A DNA stretch of 21,443 nt from Natrinema soli (GCF_028618695.1 NZ_JAQIVI010000200.1:1-21443), one strand, 5' to 3'. Shown: positions 7,998 through 15,715, counted from the first letter of the stretch. Notes: generated by a model not told the origin, from the letters alone. Numbers and translations are program-made.

Positions 7998-8611
7998 CGC
8001 TCGGCGACGCGCTGGGGCTAACAGATGCTCAGGAGCGCCATATCGTTCGAGGCCTCCAACTCGGGCTCGGCGCGCTCCTCGGTTACGGGATAGTGACGTT
8101 TCAGTTCGGGATCTCTGGAACAGCGGGATTGGCCCTCGGAATAACACTCCTGCCGGCGTGGTTGCGTTGGGAGTACGGATACTCGATGGATGCCGGACTC
8201 GTCCTCTGGATCGCCACTGCCGTGATCCTCCACACGATAGGGTCGCTCTGGCTCTACGAAGCGTACCAGTGGTACGACGAGATCGCCCACACCGTCTCGG
8301 CGTCAGTCATCGCAGGACTGGGGTACGTGGCCTTCCGGGCGTTCGAACTCCACTCCGACGAGATGAACGTCCCGTCGACCTTTCGCTCCGTGTTCATTGT
8401 CGTCTTCGTCCTCGCGATCGGCGTCATCTGGGAGGTACTCGAGTTCGCCCTCGGCGGCACGGTAGTCACTGTCTATGGAATCGACGACATCGTTACCGAC
8501 TTCGTGTTCAACGCAGTCGGCGCAGTGATCGTCGCGATCTGGGGAACTGGTTACGTCAGTGAACTCGTTAGATTCTTCGGGCGTCGATTTCGGTCAACTC
8601 CTGATAACTAA
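7994..8611 (+). CDS. Multi-pass membrane protein, DUF2238/YjdF-like
   Basis: This 205-residue membrane protein starts at the ATG overlapping the upstream stop. A GGAGG at 7976-7980 could serve as its ribosome-binding site, though 13 bases away. After a short N-terminus there are about five to six helices. Polar residues sit inside them: QWYDEIAHTVSASVIAGLGY, then VIWEVLEFALGG, then YGIDDIVTDFVFNAVGAVI. The D/H...WE..EF...DD..D order resembles DUF2238/YjdF-type proteins. If so, these residues may form a metal- or substrate-binding site in the membrane. Family assignment is from memory of the pattern; the function is unknown. A 121-base gap follows before the Tat-exported gene. Confidence 0.75.
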   Translation: MTLGDALGLTDAQERHIVRGLQLGLGALLGYGIVTFQFGISGTAGLALGITLLPAWLRWEYGYSMDAGLVLWIATAVILHTIGSLWLYEAYQWYDEIAHTVSASVIAGLGYVAFRAFELHSDEMNVPSTFRSVFIVVFVLAIGVIWEVLEFALGGTVVTVYGIDDIVTDFVFNAVGAVIVAIWGTGYVSELVRFFGRRFRSTPDN

Positions 8612-8732
8612 CTCCCAGGACTCTTGTAATGCCGCTTTATCGATGGTACTGCCAACGGCTGCAAAAGCCAGCATGGGGACTATCGGAAGATGAAGTGAAC
8701 GACCGATCGTCCGAGAGGGACACTGATTTAGC

Positions 8733-9551
8733 ATGAATGAGCGACGTAACCGGAAATCACGACGGTGGTTCATGAAGGCAAGCTCACTCACCTCGGCCGC
8801 ACTGGGACTCGGTGTGACCAGGAATGTAAGCGCACAGGAGTCGCCGGCCGAAAACGGCGACGACGGCGGCGACGGGCAATTTCAAGAGGCGATTGCGACC
8901 GGCGAAGCGTATTTCTCAGGCGCGATTTTCCGGGTCGTCTCGCCGGCACTGGAGGACGCCCCCGTCGTGAACAATCCGGACGTCCTGCAGAACCACAGCG
9001 TGCGTGTCATCGAACACTTCAACACAAACGAAGAGGGGTATCTCTTCGTACCCCGAGATGCACAGATCGAAGAGGGAGAACAGTACGTATTCGACGACCG
9101 ATTATCGTCGCCGACCGAAGACGAGTTAGCAATTACCGATCTCGTCCGCGTCCAGTACCGACCTCTCACCGGAGAAGACCTCCCCTTCGAGCTCGAGACC
9201 GAGGAGGACTTCGAGATTCTGGATGAGGGCGGCGGCGAAGCCGCCGTCCGTCCAGATAACTTCTTCTCGAGTGCGCCGTTCGAGATCACTTCTGGCCCGC
9301 AGGGCTGGGTGCCACAGGATATCGAGCAGAGTGGCCTGTTTACGGGGTACAATACCGTCCATGCGGAATACTTCGGCACGAACAATCGGTTCCTCTTCTT
9401 CCCGCAAGAGGGCGCAGAAACGGAACAGGGAGAACTCTACGTGATGCGTGACGAATCCGAGATATTCGATCCGGCGGGCAATCTCGTGGCCGCCGAGTTC
9501 GACGTCGTCGACGAAGAAACTCTTACTATCGATAGCGATTCCCTCCGGTGA
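8733..9551 (+). CDS. Tat-exported protein with two similar domains, unknown function
   Basis: This 272-residue protein begins with a twin-arginine signal peptide (SRRWFMKAS at residues 9-17, a short hydrophobic core, likely cleavage near NVSA-QE at 34/35). An acidic Gly/Asp linker follows. The mature part has two halves with the same pattern. The first (about 60-122) has FRVVSPALEDAP, VIEHFNTNEEGYLFVP and EEGEQYVFDD. The second (about 177-240) has FEITSGPQGWVP, HAEYFGTNNRFLFFP and EQGELYVMRD. Shared features are an aromatic-TN turn, an LF-P strand and an E-GE-YV end, as expected of an internally duplicated beta-rich domain. I do not recognise the family. There is no lipobox or C-terminal anchor, so it is probably released or cell-surface-associated. 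Confidence 0.8.
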   Translation: MNERRNRKSRRWFMKASSLTSAALGLGVTRNVSAQESPAENGDDGGDGQFQEAIATGEAYFSGAIFRVVSPALEDAPVVNNPDVLQNHSVRVIEHFNTNEEGYLFVPRDAQIEEGEQYVFDDRLSSPTEDELAITDLVRVQYRPLTGEDLPFELETEEDFEILDEGGGEAAVRPDNFFSSAPFEITSGPQGWVPQDIEQSGLFTGYNTVHAEYFGTNNRFLFFPQEGAETEQGELYVMRDESEIFDPAGNLVAAEFDVVDEETLTIDSDSLR

Positions 9552-9557
9552 CACCCT

Positions 9558-9578
9558 CCCCGGCGTGAACACCAGGGG
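9558..9578 (+). other. Hairpin just after the Tat-protein gene (terminator-like, or IS200/IS605-type end relic)
   Basis: CCCC at 9558-9561 pairs with GGGG at 9575-9578, extended by GG/CC with a bulged A, so a GC stem forms seven bases after the stop codon. No T-run follows directly, which is weak for an archaeal terminator. The surrounding string (CCTCCCCGGCGTGAAC...GGGGCTTCCC) resembles the hairpin found at the tnpB-side end of haloarchaeal IS200/IS605-type elements. No tnpB frame is visible next to it. Confidence 0.3.
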
Positions 9579-9826
9579 CTTCCCGTATTTGGTCTCTCCC
9601 TTCGACGTCGCCGACAAGAACGAACTAACCGGACGCACGATCGTGGAAGGGGTGATTCAACTCCGGCGAGCGAAATCATAGCGAAACCGGATGCAGCCCG
9701 TCTAGGCGGAGTGGTCCGCCTCGCGCTCGTCGCCGAGTGAGACGAGTCGTCGCCCGCTCTGATCGCGATCGACCGGATATCAAACCCGCGACCATCTGCC
9801 GAAGAGGTGCCGACTCGCCCGGCATC

Positions 9827-10663
9827 ATGTCGGTTGAATATCCATGGATACGTGTTATCCCGCTGGTACGTGTCGACTCCGACGTGCCAATCGCTCCGGA
9901 TCCAGCAGAAATATTCGACCGGGCAGTCGCGGAAGGTGAACGACGGCTCGATCAGTCGCTGCTCGAGCTCACGGCGACCAGCTTCATTGCGGGATTTACC
10001 ATCGTCTTCGGTATTGCCACGCTCGGAGTCGTCGACGGGCTGGTCGAACCGCGCTTCGGTGACGTCGCACATATTGCGGGCGCACTCACCTTTGCCGTTG
10101 GCGTCGTCTTCCTGGTCGTCGGCCGGTCGGAGCTGTTCAACGAGAACTTCTTCGATCCAGCCGCAAAGGCCGTCGATCAGGACAGCTCGTGGCTGCTCGG
10201 GTCGCTCCTTCGTCTGTGGATCGTCACCCTCGTCGTCAACCTCGCTGGCGGGTTCCTCTTCGCGTTCGTCTTTGCCGTCGATGGCGTCCTTCCGTCCGGC
10301 TCAGCACACGCACTGGCGCGGACTGCCGAAGAGATCGTCCACCGGCCGATGAGAGGGATGTTCGCGAGCGCCATCATCGGCGGTGCGCTCGTAAGCTTAC
10401 TATCATTTCTCCTCCAGGGTGTCAATAGCGTTCGGAGCCGCATCACGATGGCCTACATCGTCGGATTTCTGTTGGCCCTCGGACCGTTCGACCACGTGAT
10501 CGTCACTGCAATCCACGTCTTTTTCGGCCTTCTCTTCGACGCTCAGATCGGTTACGGAGCGCTGGTCGAAACGATCGTCATTGCGACTGCAGGGAACTTC
10601 GTCGGTGGAATCGGCCTCGTTACGTTCACCCACGTTGCCCAAGTAGTGGGTGCAGAAAGCTGA
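9827..10663 (+). CDS. Formate/nitrite transporter (FNT) family protein
   Basis: This is a six-helix membrane channel of the FNT family, 278 residues from the ATG at 9827. The cytoplasmic start APDPAEIFDRAVAEGERRL is followed by helix 1 (LELTATSFIAGFTIVFGIATLGVV), a re-entrant-like ALTFAVGVVFLVVGRSELFNENF, helices around WIVTLVVNLAGGFLFAF and MRGMFASAIIGGALVSLL, and a C-terminal block FDHVIVTAIHVFFGLLF plus GNFVGGIGLVTFTHVAQ. The GRSELFNEN and N-x-x-G-G blocks are family marks. Homology begins only near APDPAEIF, so a GTG at 9884 is an equally good start, and the frame is also open from 9737. Relatives carry formate, nitrite, hydrosulfide or acetate; the ion here is unknown. Confidence 0.88.
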   Translation: MSVEYPWIRVIPLVRVDSDVPIAPDPAEIFDRAVAEGERRLDQSLLELTATSFIAGFTIVFGIATLGVVDGLVEPRFGDVAHIAGALTFAVGVVFLVVGRSELFNENFFDPAAKAVDQDSSWLLGSLLRLWIVTLVVNLAGGFLFAFVFAVDGVLPSGSAHALARTAEEIVHRPMRGMFASAIIGGALVSLLSFLLQGVNSVRSRITMAYIVGFLLALGPFDHVIVTAIHVFFGLLFDAQIGYGALVETIVIATAGNFVGGIGLVTFTHVAQVVGAES

Positions 10664-10735
10664 ACGAAACGAGGGTCGATATCTATGTCACATCTAGCCC
10701 AGTGCACTTGGGCGCGCGTCCCGTCTGACTCCGCA

Positions 10736-11670
10736 ATGACAAGTCGAGACGCGGATTCGACGGATGGGGCGACTAAGGAAACGCGTCGTCTCATCCTCAA
10801 TCCGACGAGCGGGGATGGGGATCACGCCGAACGAGTCCGTCAACTCGCCGCTGACCACAGATTTCGAATCGTCGAGACAGAACGCGCCGGACATGCGGTC
10901 GACCTTACGGCGCGGGCCGCGGCCGACGACGTCGACCTCCTTGCGTCTGTGGCGGCGATGGAACCATCCACGAAGTCGTTCAGGGACTCGTCGCGGCCGA
11001 CGCACTCGAGAACGTGACGCTCTGTCTCATCCCGGCGGGAACGGCGAACATTACCGCGTCGGCACTGGGAATCGAGCGCCTGCAAGACGGGTTCGCGGCC
11101 GCGGAACGCGGCGAGACGAAGCGAATCGACCTAGGAATGGCCGACGGCGAGCCGTTCGTGATGTCGGCTATCGCGGGGCTCCCCGCAGCGGCGAGTACGG
11201 CCGCATCCGACGGTCTCAAAGAGCGGGTCGGCACACTTGCATTTATCATCGAAGGTCTGCGGACCGCCCGAGAATTTGACGGACTCGAGGTGGCGGTCGA
11301 CGCCGTCACCAGTGATGGGGAGTACGCCTGGCAGGGCGAGGCGCTGTGTCTGGGGATCGGGACCCTTCGGCGCTTCACCGGCGAAAACGAATCGTCGAAC
11401 GCCCGGAACGGTCGTCTCGAGGTGACGATCGTCGATCGAGTGCCGCCGACGGACGCGATCGCTGAAGCTGTCGAACGACGGTTTCTCAGTCGGGAGACGC
11501 CCCACATCACGATGATCGAAGCGTCCCAACTCGAGGTCGTCACCCTCGATGACGAGCCGGTGCGATTCAGCCTTGACGGGGAGCGCCGAGAGTACGAGAC
11601 GGTCGAAATCGGTGTTCGCCCGCGAGCGCTCCGCGTTTGCGTGGGGAAGGAATACGGGTCGCGAACGTGA
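10736..11670 (+). pseudogene. Diacylglycerol/sphingosine kinase-like (DAGK/YegS) gene with a one-base frameshift
   Basis: Two adjoining frames encode one protein of about 311 residues. The first (ATG 10736) has the opening strand and glycine loop RRLILNPTSGDGDHAE and runs to about 10945. The second, in another phase, has CGGDGTIHEVVQGL (10948 on) and then CLIPAGTANITASALGI, both signatures of the DAGK catalytic domain, and continues to a C-terminal beta domain ending at 11670. One missing base in GCGTCTGTGG (about 10943-10949), just before GGDGT, explains the break. Everything else looks intact and codon use is normal. This is either a very recent null mutation or a sequencing error. Intact, it would phosphorylate a lipid, possibly in archaeal phospholipid metabolism. 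Translation from an internal start at 11014 would lack the nucleotide loop. Confidence 0.85.
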
Positions 11671-11756
11671 GCCGGGTCCGTATTTTGGAACTGCACCGTC
11701 GATAGAGACCGTTCCTTGCCGGCGTGACGTTAAGCCCGCGCCCGGCGAAGTCCGAC

Positions 11757-14468
11757 TCAAACGTCATGCGCGTCCTTCTGATCCCCGAAGTCTATCTGCG
11801 TGATGACCTCTCGGCCAACGGTACAGTGACCGACGTTGTCGCCTGGGTCGGCGACTGGATCGAACGCGATTCGTCGCTCCACGCCTACTGGCTCCTGCCG
11901 CTGCGGGAGCAGGCCGACTACGCGGCGGTCGACGTCCACACCGACCGCAAGCGCGTCACGCTGCTCGAGCGGTGGACCCATCTGTACGATCCAGTTGTTC
12001 TCGAGGGTGTCTGACGCTGTAAGTGCAACTGCTAGTCGCAGCCACGGGCCGACCGTCGGATGATCGAGTAATCGCGACGGATCTGGTGGCCAGAACAGCG
12101 CGCTGCCGAGTGAATCGTTTGGGTCGCCGTACCGATCTGGTGGCAAGATCATCTCGAGAAAGGCGTCGGCGGCGTCGAGGAGCGTCTGACTCTCCTCGAG
12201 GACAGTTGGAACAACCGAATCGCGGCGTTCGGCGTTGGTTTGGAACGACAGCACTAGACGATATCCGTTTTCGTCGATACGGATGAGATCGAGTGCCTCG
12301 AGTCGGTTGCGATAGTTCCGGATGGTCCGTGCCGAGACACCCGCTCGGTCAGCGAGATCACGCTGTGACAGGCGGTTTTCGGCTGTGAGAAGCACCTGAA
12401 CGATTCGGCCAACTGTCGGTGGAAGATCGGAGAGCAACTGGTCGGGCTCGAGCGTTCCCAAGGCGTAGCGAAGTTCATCCAGCCGGAGCTCGCGACACTC
12501 CTCTTCGTCGGCTAGTTGCTGCAGTGCTTGGGCAGTGGCGTATGGTGAGCCAGTCAGTGCGTGGAGCAGCGAGACAACGTCTCGAGTCGGTCGGAGGTTT
12601 TTCGGCTGCAGGATCCGCGTCGCAGTCGCCGCGTAGGCGGCCCGATCGTCCGTCGAAAGGGAAACGTGGACCGCGAACTCGGGAGCATCATCAGCGACCG
12701 CTGCTGGCGTCTCGAGCGATTGCTCAAGCTTGGGGCGGAGTCGGTGGACATCTTCACCGCGAACGACTACGGAACCGATGAGTGTCCCCAGCGGATCGTC
12801 GGCATCGACGGTCGGTGAGAGTGCACTCTGTCGCTTCTCCTCTCGAGACTCGAAGAGTTGCCGATAGCAGGCGAACGCACCGTACTTCGACTGGATTGCC
12901 GTCGAAATACTGATCGACGTTGCGAGTTCGTTCAGCGCGTCGGTATCGAGCCCAGCCGGCACTCGGAGTTCGCGAGTGACGTCGATCTCGAGAGCGTCGA
13001 ACAGATGTACGATAGACCCAGCAAGGCCATGAGCTGAGCGCATAATCTCGCTGCGGAAGCGGTTGCGATACTCGTACTTACCAGCGGAGAGTTTCGCGGT
13101 GAGATCCTCGAGGTCAGTGCCCCACTCGATGAATGCCTCACGAAGCGTTTTGGGATCCTCGAGTGCTTCATCCGAGAGCGCACCGATACAACGAGCGTCT
13201 CGCAAGATTGCCGGCGGGTCTTCCAGTGACTCGAGACGGTTGTCGGTGAGCGCTCGGTTGAGCAATCGCGGCGAGGCTAACGCTGTCGCGAGACTCACCA
13301 CATACTGCAGGGGTCCACTTGCCCGAACGGCAACGACGGCCTCTTCGCGATCACCGTCGAAACTCACGTATCGAGTATGGTCAGGGCCGTCCGTACGGTC
13401 CTCGAACGGGGCCTCAACAAGGGCGACCCCGCCGTCCTCTCCACAGCCAGCGGCGGCGGCATGCCCTAGACGGTCGAGGTAGGCTGTCCGGTAGGGGTTG
13501 CTGTCCTCGCCGCCGTCATCCCCCACCCCTCGTGTGCGCGGGGTTACACGGCACTGTTGGGAGGATGTTCCGGTGTCGCTCACGGCCTCCGACAGTTCCT
13601 GCTGACGACCGTGTTGGGCGTCCAGCTGCTCGAGTAGCTGTCGGCCGGCCTCGAGTAACTCGGCAGTCCGATCATCAGCAGGGCCGAACTCAGCGACCAG
13701 GCCGAGCTCAGTGAGCGAGTCCGTTTCGGAGACCAGCAGTTGCGAGATCCGACTCCGGTCGACGTCGTGCATCGCCCGCAACGCGTGTCGAGAGAGTGTC
13801 TGGGCGGGTTCATCAGCGAGTTGCCGGAGAAGTTCGACCTTTCGGCCGTCCGGATCCAGCGCCTCGAGGGCGTCGTCGACGCGGTCCCCAGTCGGGTGGT
13901 GTGTCTCTCGCCATTCGCTCACGCCGGGGAGGTCTTCGCGGTGGTGCTGGGCGAGCCAGTGTTGGGTCCGTCCGGTTGCGATGACACGGACATCGAAGCC
14001 CGTTGCGAGGACGGCGAGCAGTCGACAGATCGTCTCGCGTTTGCGACGTGGGGCTTGTTCGAAAGCCCGATCGATGGCGACCGCGACCGTCGGTGGGTGG
14101 TCGTCGGGAACGTGGGCAGCGAAGAAGTGGGCGGTCGCGAACAGGTCCTCGAGACTCGCATGGCCTTGCCCGAGCTTTGGCACGAGATCGGCGGCCAGCC
14201 GCCACGCGTCGCGACGGTTCCCGCGTGCGACCTCGAGGATCCGGGAGCGCAACCAGTAGGGGATGTTCTGGTCCTCGAGGGCGTCGTAACATTCTGGGAC
14301 AGTCCGGCCGTCGGCGAACCGACGGACGGCACGGATGAACTGGTCTCGGATCGATTGGTGGGCGAACAGCTGTTCCCACAGCTCCGAAACGGGATCGGTG
14401 GCGATCTCGAGGGTGGCCTGTGGGGACAGCGGTGGCTGCTGGGTCGGTGTGAGTCCCGCGTCGGTCAC
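11757..14468 (-). CDS. Large winged-HTH protein of a haloarchaeal mobile/plasmid-type cassette; C-terminus runs on into host DNA
   Basis: This 903-residue open frame is the last gene of a three-gene set. Residues 1 to about 816 appear genuine. They include an alpha-rich N-terminal region with FFAAHVPDDHPPTVAVAIDR, a Gly/Asp linker near 300-330, a long middle domain, and a winged helix-turn-helix at about 688-740 (LSQRDLADRAGVSARTIRNY then LDLIRIDENGYRLVLSF). The second copy at about 5.0-5.7 kb matches only from the region before this HTH to the end. The last 80-90 residues are antisense to the glycosyltransferase stub and are probably an artefact of a lost stop. The start is GTG, supported by GAGGTGA (14476-14482) seven bases upstream. 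I know no biochemical function; a regulator or replication protein of an integrated element is inference. Confidence 0.75.
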   Translation of the reverse strand: MTDAGLTPTQQPPLSPQATLEIATDPVSELWEQLFAHQSIRDQFIRAVRRFADGRTVPECYDALEDQNIPYWLRSRILEVARGNRRDAWRLAADLVPKLGQGHASLEDLFATAHFFAAHVPDDHPPTVAVAIDRAFEQAPRRKRETICRLLAVLATGFDVRVIATGRTQHWLAQHHREDLPGVSEWRETHHPTGDRVDDALEALDPDGRKVELLRQLADEPAQTLSRHALRAMHDVDRSRISQLLVSETDSLTELGLVAEFGPADDRTAELLEAGRQLLEQLDAQHGRQQELSEAVSDTGTSSQQCRVTPRTRGVGDDGGEDSNPYRTAYLDRLGHAAAAGCGEDGGVALVEAPFEDRTDGPDHTRYVSFDGDREEAVVAVRASGPLQYVVSLATALASPRLLNRALTDNRLESLEDPPAILRDARCIGALSDEALEDPKTLREAFIEWGTDLEDLTAKLSAGKYEYRNRFRSEIMRSAHGLAGSIVHLFDALEIDVTRELRVPAGLDTDALNELATSISISTAIQSKYGAFACYRQLFESREEKRQSALSPTVDADDPLGTLIGSVVVRGEDVHRLRPKLEQSLETPAAVADDAPEFAVHVSLSTDDRAAYAATATRILQPKNLRPTRDVVSLLHALTGSPYATAQALQQLADEEECRELRLDELRYALGTLEPDQLLSDLPPTVGRIVQVLLTAENRLSQRDLADRAGVSARTIRNYRNRLEALDLIRIDENGYRLVLSFQTNAERRDSVVPTVLEESQTLLDAADAFLEMILPPDRYGDPNDSLGSALFWPPDPSRLLDHPTVGPWLRLAVALTASDTLENNWIVQMGPPLEQRDALAVGVDVDRRVVGLLPQRQEPVGVERRIAFDPVADPGDNVGHCTVGREVITQIDFGDQKDAHDV
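11766..12014 (+). pseudogene. 5' stub of a glycosyltransferase-like gene, cut by the HTH cassette
   Basis: The ATG at 11766 opens MRVLLIPEVYLRDD, then ANGTVTDVVAWVGDWIERD, SLHAYWLLPLREQADY and VHTDRKRVTLLE. This looks like the N-terminal Rossmann half of a haloarchaeal glycosyltransferase-like protein. The frame continues only to 12014, and its last 15-20 codons (from about 11960) overlap DNA that also occurs at 4985-5050, beside the other copy of the HTH gene. That tail is therefore foreign, and the native gene has lost perhaps three quarters of its length. The missing part is not found elsewhere in the window. The family name is tentative; the truncation is well supported. It overlaps the run-on end of the large HTH frame on the other strand. 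Confidence 0.5.
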
Positions 14469-14475
14469 GGTGGAC

Positions 14476-14482
14476 TCACCTC
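14476..14482 (-). promoter_or_regulatory. Shine-Dalgarno site for the large HTH gene
   Basis: On the minus strand this is GAGGTGA, complementary to the archaeal 16S rRNA 3' end, seven bases before the GTG at 14468. It decides the start and shows the gene is translated from an internal position on a polycistronic message. Confidence 0.6.
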
Positions 14483-14619
14483 GAGTGCGAGTGGGGGCTG
14501 GGGGCGTGCTGACTGGCGAGTGGAGTGGCGTGCCATCGAGTCCTGGAGTCGAGTGCAGAGAGTGCGGACAGCCGAGTGCAGTGGCTCACCGGCTGTCGGC
14601 GCGAGTGCGTGTTAGAGGC

Positions 14620-14988
14620 TCACCGATTCGGGATGGGGATTGCCTCTGGTTCGGTGGCCCTGTTGGAGGGTGGACTCGAGTCCTGGATCTCGGGCTCGAG
14701 AGCGACGAATCGTGTCTGCTGAGTGGGCAGATCAGCGCGGGTGCCGAGCCTGCACTCGGCGAGGAGTTCCGTACAGCCAAGTGTTGGCTCTGTGATGGTG
14801 TCGGGACTGCAGGCCACGCAGTAGGGTCGATGGATCGCCCAGCGGTCGGTGTCGGCTGGGCGTGAGGCAAGGACGGTCGCGCGGTCGCCTTCGTACAGTC
14901 GGTACTCGCAGTGTTGGCACTTGGTGGTACCGTGGGCACCGACCGGGAACCCCTCGAGGAGTTGCGTAGGGGTGGTGACGACGTTCAT
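14620..14988 (-). CDS. Small CxxC (zinc-ribbon-like) protein of the cassette
   Basis: This 122-residue protein has two cysteine pairs, CQHC (residues 24-27) and CVAC (57-60), about 30 residues apart, a spacing that fits a zinc ribbon. Between them is a small beta-like segment (YEGDRATVLAS) and a conserved-looking WAIHRPYC. The C-terminal 40 residues are Pro/Glu-rich and look disordered. Its ATG overlaps the stop of the upstream 100-aa gene (ATGA), and AGGTGA at 14995-15000 provides a ribosome-binding site, so the two are coupled. The large HTH gene follows after 151 bases. Zinc and nucleic-acid binding are inferred from the cysteine pattern only. Confidence 0.8.
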   Translation of the reverse strand: MNVVTTPTQLLEGFPVGAHGTTKCQHCEYRLYEGDRATVLASRPADTDRWAIHRPYCVACSPDTITEPTLGCTELLAECRLGTRADLPTQQTRFVALEPEIQDSSPPSNRATEPEAIPIPNR

Positions 14989-15287
14989 TGGTCGTCACCT
15001 TCGAATGCGTCGAGGAATGAGTTCGTGAGGCTCGAGTAGAGGTGTTGAGTTGTAAAGCCGCGTTCGGCTTTGACGTACTCGATCCAGTCATTGATGTCTT
15101 GGTTGACCGCCTCGAGGTCGTAGCAGTAGGTGCGTTTTGTGTTGTGGATGACGTGGACAGTTTCGTCGGTGGTTCGGTAGACGTGGTGTGCGCCCTCGGT
15201 GTCGATGCCGACGAGAATGTAGTCTGGTCGGGGGTCAGTGCGACTGCGAGCCGAAACCGTTTCGGTTGTGCGTGGTTGAATTGACAT
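14985..15287 (-). CDS. Conserved haloarchaeal-type 100-aa protein, first gene of the cassette
   Basis: The 100 residues from the ATG at 15287 have a basic, Ser/Thr-rich N-terminus, a compact beta core (DYILVGIDTEGAHHVYR then ETVHVIHNTKR) and a helical end (INDWIEYVKAERGFTTQHLY). I recognise the GIDTEGAHHVYRT pattern from uncharacterised haloarchaeal proteins but know no function. An in-frame extension upstream exists but has no plausible coding character; the chosen ATG has AAGGTC about ten bases upstream. It is the promoter-proximal gene of the set 15287 to 11757, coupled by a four-base overlap to the CxxC gene. Confidence 0.75.
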   Translation of the reverse strand: MSIQPRTTETVSARSRTDPRPDYILVGIDTEGAHHVYRTTDETVHVIHNTKRTYCYDLEAVNQDINDWIEYVKAERGFTTQHLYSSLTNSFLDAFEGDDQ

Positions 15288-15388
15288 TGGTCTGGACCTT
15301 CGAGAACAGACCTTCGCTTCGGTGCTCCTACACCGGGCGATTTCTGAGTTATTGATCGCCACCAAGCGGAAAGTCTGTTCCCAGTAGT

Positions 15389-15443
15389 ACCATATGTGGT
15401 GACCTTGGATAAAAGCACCGGATATGGTGAGCACCATATATGG
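15389..15443. promoter_or_regulatory. Divergent promoter region with a perfect palindrome and related half-sites (candidate operator)
   Basis: ATATGGTG (15422-15429) and CACCATAT (15432-15439) form a perfect 8-base inverted repeat with a two-base centre. A related site, ACCATATGTGGTG, lies at 15389-15401, and a third ACCATAT-ATGGT overlaps at 15434-15444. TATA-like sequences are embedded: CCATATATGG for the plus-strand gene, and TTTTAT (minus strand of 15409-15414) for the cassette. The repeats therefore overlap both promoters, as an operator for a dimeric repressor would. The HTH protein of the cassette is an obvious candidate ligand, but that is inference. Confidence 0.55.
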
Positions 15444-15478
15444 TTGTTTGAAGAAGAATCACCGCAAGTAGTAATGTA

Positions 15479-15715
15479 ATGACTCCAGAATTGTCCACTA
15501 TGTCCGACGACAGGCGTGGTCTACTAACGGAAAGCGAAAGGAAAATCCTTCTAGGTGAAAAAGAGGTGTCTGACAACTATTATTACACAGTTTCAAGCCG
15601 GGTAAACAAGAAAATCTCGCGTCTTGAAGATGATCTTGAGGCGCTTGAGGAGGCTGGGAAACTCGATGATCTCCGTAGGATTATCTGTTGTGAGAATCCC
15701 GAAGACTCGTACTAA
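15479..15715 (+). CDS. Small coiled-coil protein divergent from the cassette
   Basis: This 78-residue protein has a second ATG at 15500 (MSDDRRGLLTESERKIL) that I think is the more likely start, giving 71 residues. The pattern GLLTESER..LLGE...SDNYYY, followed by VSSRVNKKISRLEDDLEALE, is one I recognise from small haloarchaeal proteins of unknown function near plasmid and prophage genes. The second half is a heptad-like charged helix, so it is probably an oligomer. It is transcribed away from the 100-aa gene, with the palindromic region between, so it may be co-regulated with the cassette. Its AT-richer codons differ from the GC-rich cassette. Confidence 0.7.
   Translation: MTPELSTMSDDRRGLLTESERKILLGEKEVSDNYYYTVSSRVNKKISRLEDDLEALEEAGKLDDLRRIICCENPEDSY

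Noticed and set aside
9705..9720. GGCGGA-GTGG-TCCGCC hairpin upstream of the FNT gene
   Set aside because: A six-base stem in GC-rich DNA with no T-run and no link to a promoter is not enough to call a terminator or operator.
13740..14615. 291-codon plus-strand frame opposite the large HTH gene
   Set aside because: Shadow frame. The minus-strand gene has a Shine-Dalgarno site, a conserved second copy and a recognisable HTH.
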